Shown piece after piece: positions 32,321 to 38,958 of a DNA stretch of 64,000 bases. The notes beneath the pieces were generated by a model. That model was not told the origin of the DNA. It saw only the letters and a list, made by a program, of their open reading frames with translations, and searched no databases. The translations under genes were made by a program, and so were the position numbers. The stretch spans positions 930,001-994,000 of the forward strand of contig OY764903.1 in the NCBI GenBank assembly GCA_963668605.1, in the 5' to 3' direction. Every line of letters begins with the position of its first letter. Position 1 is the stretch's first letter. This stretch comes from G963668605 sp963668605. GTDB taxonomy: Bacteria > Acidobacteriota > Terriglobia > Bryobacterales > Bryobacteraceae.

Positions 32321-34414
32321 GTGGCGATGGTAACACTGACGATCGATAACCGCCATGTGGTCGTGGCGCCCGGCGCCACAATTCTCGAAGCGGCGCGGAG
32401 CCTTGGGATTCGCATTCCCACGCTGTGCCACGTGCCGGGGCTGGAGCCGGTGTCCTCTTGTTTCGTATGCGCGGTTCAGATCGAAGGCCGGCGCGGCTTG
32501 TCGCCCGCCTGCGCCATGCCGGTAGCCGAAGGCATGCGCGTGATCACCGATAGCGCCGGCGTGCGAGAGGCCAGGAAGATGGCGCTCGAGTTGCTGTTGT
32601 CCGACCACGCGGGTGATTGCGTGGCGCCGTGCTCCGCAACGTGTCCGGCGGGGCTGGACATCCAGGGCTTCGTCGACGAAATCGCGCACCGCAACACGCC
32701 AAAGGCTATGGAGGTCATTTCCAGGCGGCTGGCTCTTCCGGGCTCGCTGGGCCGCATCTGTCCGCGCCTATGCGAACAGAAGTGCCGCCGCTGCGACCTC
32801 GACACGGGTTTGGCCATCGGCGCACTGCACCGTTTTGCCGCGGATCGCGACCGCGCTGCGGCAGAGCCGCATACTCCTTCCCGTGCCCCCTCCAGTGGCA
32901 AACGAGTGGCCATTGTCGGAGCCGGTCCCGCCGGTTTGTCGGCGACTTTCTACTTGCAGCAGCAGGGCCATCAGTGCACGCTGTTCGACGCCAAGCCTGA
33001 GCCCGGGGGCATGTTGCGGTACGCGATTCCCGCCCACCGGCTGCCGAAAGACGCGTTGGACGCAGAGATCGGAGTGATCCGGAAACTCGGCGCGGAATTC
33101 CGGATGGGCCAACGTTGGGGAAGCGACTTCACGCTGGCCGATTTGCGCCGCGATCACGACGCCGTGTTCCTGTCGATTGGCGCCCAACAGCCGCAGGGGC
33201 TGCGTTGCGAGGGCGAGGAGATCGCGCTTTCGGCCATCGAGTTCCTGGAACTCGTTGCGTTGGGAAACCCGCCGGGCCTGGGCGACCATGTCGTGATCCT
33301 CGGCGGAGGTAACACGGCTGTGGACTGCGCCAGGGCGGCCACGCGACTCAATGCCAAGACGGTCCGAGTCCTGTACCGAAGAACGAAGCAGGAGATGCCC
33401 TGCCTGCACTCGGAGGCCGAAGAGGCTCAGGCCGAAGGTGTCCAGTTTGAGTTTCTCTCCGCGCCCACGCGCCTGGAGCGCAACGGGAACCACCTGCTTT
33501 CGCTCACCTGCCAGCGAATGGAATTAGGCGAACCGGACGCCTCCGGACGGCGGCGGCCGGTACCGGTGAAAGGATCGGAGTACTCCGTCTCCTGCTCGAC
33601 CGTGATTGCGGCCATCGGCCAAACCGTGGAGCGGCCGTTGGCGGAACACGATGGCCTCCGTGTGACGAGTTGGGGCATCGCAGCTGATGAGCGTACCATG
33701 GCCACCAATATTCCTGGCGTTTTCGCTGGCGGCGACGCCGTTTTGGGGGCGGATCTGGCGGTGCGAGCCGTTGCTGCCGGCCGGGTTGCCGCCACTTCGA
33801 TCGATCAGTTCCTGCGCGGCGTTCCGGTGATCGGCGAGCCGGTCCAGGCCGGCGTCTCGATGAAACCCATGGACGACGGCGAGCGTGCCCGGATTTTCCG
33901 CGACATCGAACAATCCGCACGCGTACGCATGCCTGAAATCGACCACCAGCGCCGCCGCACGACGTTTGATGAAGTCGAAACCGGCCTGCCCCCCGAGGAT
34001 GCCGAGCAGGAAGCTCGCCGATGCATGACTTGCGGTTGCCGAAAGTCGGATTGCTGCACTGTTCGCTCGCTGGCCACGGAGTATCAGGCTGACGTCCAGC
34101 GTTTCGCCGGTGCACGCCGGAGGTTTGCGCAAGATGTCTCACATCCCGAGATCATCTACGAACCCGGCAAGTGCATCATGTGTGAAGCCTGCGTGAGAAT
34201 CGCGGCCGAAGCTGGCGAACCGCTCGGCCTGTCCACGATCGGCCGCGGATTTGACGTTGCTGTCGGCGTTCCGTTCGACAAGCCACTCTCGGAAGGACTT
34301 CGCAATTCCGCCCGCCGGTGCGCGGAAGCCTGTCCGACCGGCGCCCTCGCCCTTCGTACCGTCCGGAGCTGCGACCTGGGCGGTTGCAGTTCTGTCTGTA
34401 CAATACAGCAATGA
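32321..34414 (+). CDS. [2Fe-2S] ferredoxin fused to GltD/NfnB-like FAD-NAD(P)H oxidoreductase
   Basis: A 697-residue fusion. Residues 1-80 are a NuoG/HoxU-type [2Fe-2S] ferredoxin (C36, C47, C50, C64). Residues 95-160 hold the two GltD-type Fe-S sites (C100, C104, C108; C147, C151, C155, C158). Residues 195-500 are the two-nucleotide-binding reductase with FAD motif VAIVGAGPAGLSA and NAD(P) motif VVILGGGNTAVDCARAA. The C-terminal 150 residues carry further cysteine groups (CMTCGCRKSDCC, KCIMCEACVRIA) and a Cys-rich tail (SCDLGGCSSVC). It starts one base after the NuoF stop, at GTG 32321 or ATG 32327. It probably exchanges electrons between NAD(P)H and the Fe-S chain of NuoEF. The very end lies beside a transposase remnant and could have been altered. 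Confidence 0.9.
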   Translation: MAMVTLTIDNRHVVVAPGATILEAARSLGIRIPTLCHVPGLEPVSSCFVCAVQIEGRRGLSPACAMPVAEGMRVITDSAGVREARKMALELLLSDHAGDCVAPCSATCPAGLDIQGFVDEIAHRNTPKAMEVISRRLALPGSLGRICPRLCEQKCRRCDLDTGLAIGALHRFAADRDRAAAEPHTPSRAPSSGKRVAIVGAGPAGLSATFYLQQQGHQCTLFDAKPEPGGMLRYAIPAHRLPKDALDAEIGVIRKLGAEFRMGQRWGSDFTLADLRRDHDAVFLSIGAQQPQGLRCEGEEIALSAIEFLELVALGNPPGLGDHVVILGGGNTAVDCARAATRLNAKTVRVLYRRTKQEMPCLHSEAEEAQAEGVQFEFLSAPTRLERNGNHLLSLTCQRMELGEPDASGRRRPVPVKGSEYSVSCSTVIAAIGQTVERPLAEHDGLRVTSWGIAADERTMATNIPGVFAGGDAVLGADLAVRAVAAGRVAATSIDQFLRGVPVIGEPVQAGVSMKPMDDGERARIFRDIEQSARVRMPEIDHQRRRTTFDEVETGLPPEDAEQEARRCMTCGCRKSDCCTVRSLATEYQADVQRFAGARRRFAQDVSHPEIIYEPGKCIMCEACVRIAAEAGEPLGLSTIGRGFDVAVGVPFDKPLSEGLRNSARRCAEACPTGALALRTVRSCDLGGCSSVCTIQQ

Positions 34415-34417
34415 CCC

Positions 34418-34740
34418 AAAATGGCGGCAAGACCCGATCCAGCGTTCGGACACTCCGTTCTGCCAGGGTGCCCGCACGCTCGTCTGCTTGGGTTTCAGGC
34501 CCGTGGTCTTAAGGAAATCGATCACATCGGAATCAAAGTGATGATTTTCCAGGAAGGTCAGCCAGCTTTTCCCGGATCTCCGCGCCGGCGGATTCGGCGA
34601 AGATACTGGGCCACACTCCGTTCGGGGACCTCGAAGCCGAGCTTCTGAAACTCGCCGTGGATCTTGGGCCGATCTCCGCGCGCTCGGGAACGTCCGTGCC
34701 AGTGCCAAGAGTTCTTGAGCTTGAGTTGTGATACGATTCT
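34418..34740 (-). pseudogene. Transposase remnant with internal deletion
   Basis: On the minus strand an integrase-core transposase of a family different from the chimeric element can be read in two frames. RPKIHGEFQKLGFEVPERSV and AQYLRRIRRRGDPGKAG come first, then SWLTFLENH joined directly to HFDSDVIDFLKTTGLKPKQT and VRAPWQNGVSERWIGSCR. The central catalytic part between ENH and HFDSD is missing, and a frameshift separates the halves. No terminal repeats were recognised. It sits just after the redox operon. Confidence 0.7.
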
Positions 34741-34813
34741 CGACGACGCTGCCGCCCGAGCGGTTCGGTTTGGCCTGAGACTAACGTACTAATTTTGTGT
34801 TGGGGAGATCTTG

Positions 34814-35128
34814 ATGAACGCACGAAGCTTTTTTCTTGGCTGTTGGCTTGGCTGTCTCCTGGCCATGTTGCTTCCGGTCTTGTCTATAGCCCAGACGGTC
34901 ACGGGGACGATTCATGGCCGCGTGCTCGACTCCTCAGGCGGCGTGATTCCAGGTGTTAGGTTGCAGGCGATCAATACGCTTACGAATGCGGCAACGGTAA
35001 CGGCCAGCGAGGCAGACGGGGCCTACTTGTTTCCCGCGCTGCCGGTAGGCCAGTATCGGATCGAAGTCGAACACGCCGGCTTTAAGAAATTCGTTCGCTA
35101 CGGCACCGAAGGGACTTACCGGCCGTAG
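34814..35128 (+). pseudogene. TonB-dependent receptor, N-terminal stub
   Basis: The ATG at 34814 starts a good signal peptide (MNARSFFLGCWLGCLLAMLL..) and a carboxypeptidase-regulatory-like domain (TVTGTIHGRVLDSSGGVIPG, QYRIEVEHAGFKKFVR). This is the invariable beginning of Acidobacterial TonB receptors, and here it runs into unrelated sequence (YGTEGTYRP) and a stop. About 1000 residues are missing. The following 168 bases to the NIF3-like gene show no further receptor sequence and may contain the promoter of that gene. Confidence 0.8.
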
Positions 35129-35296
35129 GTTTCGTGGTGTGTACGCCGTTGCTGAGGAGGCCATGGTGCGGCCTCAATAGTGGGCATGTGACATCGTCGT
35201 AACGTCGCGGACGGCGCAGCCCCAAGCCATTGATTCTATTGCGTATGTAGTTTTTCGGACAACAGATGACGACGCCGGATTAGCCGGGACAAAAGA

Positions 35297-36100
35297 ATGA
35301 GCAACCCCATTACAGTGCAACAGATCCTCGACCGGATCAAAACCAATGGAGCCGGCAGCACTCTCCACGCGGGAAACGGCGCAGCGGAAGCCACCGGCGT
35401 GGTGGTAACCTATACGCCCACTTTGGAGGTGCTGCGGAAAGCCGCGGCGGGTGGCAAGAACGTGATCGTCTGCCGGGAAGGGCCGTACTGGTCACGCAAT
35501 CCCGAGGCACTGTCGGCGAACCCCACCTTCGCGTACAAGCGCGACATGATCGAGAAAAATCGACTGGCGGTTGTGCAGTTGCGGGAGAGCGATACGGGCG
35601 TGGGTGGCGACCGCTACCTGCGCGGGCTGGCCGAAGCGCTCGACTGGGACCGGTATCACCGCATTGAGCGGCAGGCCGCGAGCGAGCCGTACGCTCCCGG
35701 CAACGTCTACTTCCGTCTGCCGGAGATGACCCTCGAAGCCCTGGCCAACTCCGTCTGCGGGAGCCTGAAGATCCGAGCGGCGCGCGTGATCGGGGAACCC
35801 GGCGCAAAGTTGCGCGACGTTGCGCTCACCCACGGGCGGATGCTGGTTCCGGAGTTACGGAAGGTTCTGAAAGAGCCGGCGGTCGATGCCGTGATCATCG
35901 GTGAACCGGTGGAGTGGGAAACAAGTCCCTATTTTCAAGACCTGATCGCGTCGGGCCAGAAGAAAGGCTTAATCGCGATCGGCCTCGAAGCCTCTGAGGA
36001 GCCGGGCGGACGCCTGAACGCAGAGTGGTTGAAGTCGCTGGTCCCGGAAGTCCCGATCGAGTGGACTCCAGCCGGTGAACCGTTCACGGCGCTGCGGTAG
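35297..36100 (+). CDS. NIF3-like protein 1 without the canonical metal-binding histidine
   Basis: A 267-residue protein related to the NIF3/YbgI (dinuclear-metal, DUF34) family and to the next gene. Shared landmarks are ITVQQILDRIK at the N-terminus, a VVVTYTPTLEVLRKAAAGGK segment, AYKRDMIEKNRLAVVQL, and the C-terminal PVEWETSPYFQDLIASGQKK. Where active NIF3 proteins have a His-Glu-Pro motif, here CREGPYW is found (residues 59-65), and the HDGLHA motif of the neighbour is replaced by SDTGVGG. Metal binding is therefore probably lost or changed. It has no signal peptide. It lies 9 bases upstream of the paralogue with which it may form a hetero-oligomer. Confidence 0.75.
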   Translation: MSNPITVQQILDRIKTNGAGSTLHAGNGAAEATGVVVTYTPTLEVLRKAAAGGKNVIVCREGPYWSRNPEALSANPTFAYKRDMIEKNRLAVVQLRESDTGVGGDRYLRGLAEALDWDRYHRIERQAASEPYAPGNVYFRLPEMTLEALANSVCGSLKIRAARVIGEPGAKLRDVALTHGRMLVPELRKVLKEPAVDAVIIGEPVEWETSPYFQDLIASGQKKGLIAIGLEASEEPGGRLNAEWLKSLVPEVPIEWTPAGEPFTALR

Positions 36101-36109
36101 GAGATCCCA

Positions 36110-36988
36110 ATGACAATTCCGAAACTATCTAGACGAGACTTCTCCCGCTTGGCCGGCGGCGTGTGTGCGGGTGGTGGGTTGGCGCCGGCGCAGAAGGCTC
36201 CGCTGACCGCGAGCCAGATCATCGAGCGCATCAAGCAACGGCTCGGGGTGAAATGGGGACCAAACACGGTCGACACGTTTAAGATCGGCGATCCGGAGAC
36301 GCCGGTGCATGGGATTGCTTCCACGTTCATGGCCACGCTGGACGTGCTGCAACGCTCGGCGGCGGCGGGGGCGAACTTCGTCATTTCGCACGAACCCACT
36401 TTCTGGAACCACCTGGACAAGACTGAAGATCTGCGGGACGACCCGGTGTTCCAGCACAAGCGGGCGTTCATCGAAAAGAACCGCATCGTGGTGTTCAGGC
36501 TTCACGACGGTCTCCACGCGTGCAAACCCGACATGATTTATCTCGGATGGGACAAACTGCTCGGGTGGGAGAAATACCTCGTTCCAGGACCGCACCATCA
36601 ATTCGTCCTGCCGCCGACCACTGTGGAAGCTATTGCCCGCCACTTCGCCAGCCTCCTGAAGACCCGCAGCATCCGCCTGGTGGGCGACCCCAAGCTAAAG
36701 GTGAGCACGTTGGCGCTGGCTGGACATAACGTGCTGGACAAGCAGGGCATGATGCCGGATTGCGACGTGGTCGTGTTGTTTGAGGCCTGGGAACGCAATT
36801 CCGCCGAGTTCGTCCACGACCTGGTGCTTTCCGGCGGGAAGCGCGCCATGATTCTGACTGCGCACGAATCCGGCGAAGAAGCCGGCATGGATGAGTTCGC
36901 CCAGTGGTTGAGGCCGGTGGTTCCGGAAGTGCCTGTGAAATTCATTTCCGCGGGCGACGCGTTCTGGATTCCCAAGATCAATCGCTGA
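36110..36988 (+). CDS. NIF3-like protein 2 with twin-arginine leader
   Basis: A 292-residue NIF3/YbgI-family protein. The metal-site motifs are present: ISHEPTFWNH (H94, E95), FRLHDGLHACKP (H132, D133, H136) and TAHESGEEAG near residue 253. Its N-terminus is SRRDFSRLAGGVCAGGGLAPA (residues 7 onward, two segments), a twin-arginine leader, although the hydrophobic part is short. NIF3 proteins elsewhere are cytoplasmic, about 250 residues, and of disputed function (GTP cyclohydrolase-like or metal insertion). An exported version would be unusual. The ATG follows the paralogue by 9 bases with GGAG upstream. The two genes are a tandem duplication that diverged strongly. Confidence 0.78.
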   Translation: MTIPKLSRRDFSRLAGGVCAGGGLAPAQKAPLTASQIIERIKQRLGVKWGPNTVDTFKIGDPETPVHGIASTFMATLDVLQRSAAAGANFVISHEPTFWNHLDKTEDLRDDPVFQHKRAFIEKNRIVVFRLHDGLHACKPDMIYLGWDKLLGWEKYLVPGPHHQFVLPPTTVEAIARHFASLLKTRSIRLVGDPKLKVSTLALAGHNVLDKQGMMPDCDVVVLFEAWERNSAEFVHDLVLSGGKRAMILTAHESGEEAGMDEFAQWLRPVVPEVPVKFISAGDAFWIPKINR

Positions 36989-37021
36989 AAAAGATCCCGA
37001 TTCGTGAATCAAGTTTTCCTC

Positions 37022-37335
37022 ATGTGCCTCACAGCGCCGGTGCTTTTCGCCAGGCGCCGGCTCCCCTGGATCGCTACCGAGTAGCGGTTTCGCCCGCGAA
37101 TATTGCGCCTGACGTGCGCATCCGCTCCGACACTCCGGTTACCGTATTTGGCCAGCCGCGCCAGGCCGTGGGCCATCCCAATACAATCTGGGACCAGGAA
37201 GACATCGCCCGCCTGAAAAAGATGCTCGCTTCGAGCCCGCTCATGCGGAAGCACCTCGCCGAGCTACAGAAGGCCATGGACACGCGCATCGCCGGACCGC
37301 TGGGCGTCGCGGAGCCAGGCATAGTTCCGCAGTCG
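37022..37335 (+). pseudogene. Exported lyase/heparinase-like gene, frameshifted and truncated
   Basis: A leader MCLTAPVLFA begins at ATG 37022 (GTG 37004 is an alternative) and runs into a stop. One lost base near 37048 explains this, since the next frame continues QAPAPLDRYRVAVSPANIAP, then TVFGQPRQAVGHPNTIWDQE and MDTRIAGPLGVAEPGI. The text FGQPREAVGHPxTIWDQxDI recalls the N-terminal region of exported alginate-lyase/heparinase-like proteins of Acidobacteria; I am only moderately sure of that family. The gene stops at a transposase piece pointing the other way, so an insertion or deletion removed the rest. Confidence 0.55.
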
Positions 37336-37339
37336 TTTC

Positions 37340-37675
37340 CGGAGTGGCGCGTACACTCCGCCAATGCCAACGTGTCCAGGCTCCGGGCAAATCAGCTTGT
37401 TCGCCAATCCTTGATGATTGCGCTCGCCGTGATAATGGGCGACGAAGTTCTGAATCGCCGTCCGCCACGACTCCTCGCCGAACAAGATCAGCTTGGACAA
37501 GCACTCCTGCTTCACCGAGCGCACGCACCGTTCCGCGAATGCGTTCAGATTTGGAGAGCGCGGTGGTAGCTTCACGGACTCCACACCCCCATCCGTAAGC
37601 ATGCTCAAGAACTCCGCGGTGAACAGCGGGTCGCGGTCGTGAATCAGATAACGCTTCCCCGTCAGGACTCCCTGC
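37340..37675 (-). pseudogene. Transposase C-terminal fragment
   Basis: On the minus strand the end of an integrase-core transposase is well preserved: LTGKRYLIHDRDPLFTAEFL, GVESVKLPPRSPNLNAFAER, SVKQECLSKLILFGEESWRT, VAHYHGERNHQGLANKLICP. The HDRD and VKQEC motifs are the second and third catalytic regions. It is related to, but distinct from, the element at 7421 and 55591, and shows what the uninterrupted transposase looks like (SPNLNAFAERCVRSVKQEC) where those copies carry an insertion. No terminal repeats were found. Confidence 0.82.
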
Positions 37676-37744
37676 TACGAGTGCTGCGCGCCGCTGGCGA
37701 CCATGCAGGCGGCGAGCGGTGACGGTCGCACTCCGCTCGGAGTG

Positions 37745-37962
37745 CATGAAGGTTGAGCTGCCAATCCTGCCTCAGATGCATGGCCAATGGACGCGTCAAT
37801 CCTGTGCGAGTTGCCATCCGCGACTTTCTACTGTGGCATCGATGTGGCGAAGATGGATACCACCTTCGCCGATCCCAAGAGCCCGCACAACATCCATTTC
37901 GTAAAATGGGAGGGCTGCCATACTCAAGGAGTCCCGGCGCGAAGAAGTAAGATAATGAGAAG
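37745..37962 (+). pseudogene. Remnant of a multihaem cytochrome c (C-terminal end)
   Basis: Two frames together reproduce the end of the cytochrome encoded at 47738-48808. TRQSCASCHPRLSTV is followed, after a frameshift, by YCGIDVAKMDTTFADPKSPH, NIHFVKWEGCHTQGVPARR. The intact paralogue has TRASCASCHPKMSNCGLDV, EKMDTTFNSPASKHNVHWVK and CADCHTKGVPRKQ. One CXXCH (CASCH) is kept; the last is damaged (WEGCH). It lies directly before the exported TIM-barrel-like gene, whose paralogue also lies in the operon of the intact cytochrome. Confidence 0.72.
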
Positions 37963-37977
37963 AAATGAGAACAGCTA

Positions 37978-38880
37978 ATGTCCGAATCCCGAAGAACATT
38001 CCTGAAGTGTGCCGCTGATCTGGCGGCGTGCGCGACGGGTTTACGGGCGCAAAATGCTAGCCCTGTTACAATTCCGAACGTACCGTTCGGCAAACATCAG
38101 ATCAGCCGGTTGGTGGTGGGATCCAACCAGTTCAACGGGTTCTCGCATTTCAATCCTCTGTTGGACAATCTCATGCGCGAGTGGAATACGCCCGAGCGGG
38201 TTGCTGATATGCTGCGCTCCTGCGAGCGGAACGGCATCAATACCTTACAGTACTCCCACCACGATCACGCGCAGGCGGGCCTTGAATTGTTCCGCGCCGG
38301 AGGCGGCAAAATGCGATTGGTCGCTGTGGCTGGGCCCAAGGATTCCGTCGAAGATATGATCGGACAGGTGAAGCCAGAGGCGGTTTATTATCACGGTGAG
38401 GCTACCGACGCGCTGTTCAAAAAGGGTAACCTGGACGCAGCCCGTGAGTTCACGAAGAAGATCCGGCAGACTGGAGTGCTCGTAGGCGTGGGAACCCACC
38501 AGCCGGAAGTAGTCGAACGAATTGAGGGCGAAGGGTGGGACGTCGACTTCTATTTGCTCTGTGCGTACAAACGCACGCGGAGTGCCGAAGAATTGCGCAA
38601 ACTGATGGGAGAAGTTCCCATTCCCTCCAATGAAATTTACCTACCCGGAGATCCGGCGCGCGCGTACAAAGTTGTCCGGCAGACGAAGAAAACTTGCTTC
38701 GTATTCAAGATTCTTGCCGCTGGCCGCTTGACCCGAACTCCGGAGATGGTAGATGACGCGTTTCGGACGGCTTACGAAAGCATTAAGCCGAACGACTGTG
38801 TGATCGTGGGGATGTATCCGCGTTTTAAGGATGAGGTCAAGGAAAACGCGCAACGAGTCAGCCGGATTCTGCACGCGTAA
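37978..38880 (+). CDS. Exported protein of unknown function, TIM-barrel-like (paralogue A)
   Basis: A 300-residue protein with a twin-arginine leader (SRRTFLKCAADLAACATG). The body resembles an (alpha/beta)8 barrel of the aldo/keto-reductase or xylose-isomerase kind: PFGKHQISRLVVGSNQFNGF at the start, TPERVADMLRSCERNGINTL, then regularly alternating strands and helices, and YHGEATDALF, VGVGTHQPEVVERI, GWDVDFYLLCAYKRTRS. It ends MYPRFKDEVKENAQRVSRIL, just as the paralogue at 44626 does. I do not recognise a characterised family member, and catalytic residues cannot be named with safety. The gene follows a cytochrome c remnant, and a TonB receptor follows on the same strand. Confidence 0.8.
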   Translation: MSESRRTFLKCAADLAACATGLRAQNASPVTIPNVPFGKHQISRLVVGSNQFNGFSHFNPLLDNLMREWNTPERVADMLRSCERNGINTLQYSHHDHAQAGLELFRAGGGKMRLVAVAGPKDSVEDMIGQVKPEAVYYHGEATDALFKKGNLDAAREFTKKIRQTGVLVGVGTHQPEVVERIEGEGWDVDFYLLCAYKRTRSAEELRKLMGEVPIPSNEIYLPGDPARAYKVVRQTKKTCFVFKILAAGRLTRTPEMVDDAFRTAYESIKPNDCVIVGMYPRFKDEVKENAQRVSRILHA

Positions 38881-38958
38881 AGTTTGACTGGAAACAGCGC
38901 GGTAACCTCACGAACAAATTTCCCTGGCTTATGCGTGCGCGCAAAAGCAAAAATTATT

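Noticed and set aside
30485..34414. Interpretation of the redox operon as a [FeFe] or [NiFe] hydrogenase
   Set aside because: There is no H-cluster domain (TSCCPxW, MPCxxKxxE) and no NiFe large-subunit motif (RxCGxC, DPCxxC) in any of the genes; only the NAD(P)H and Fe-S modules are present.
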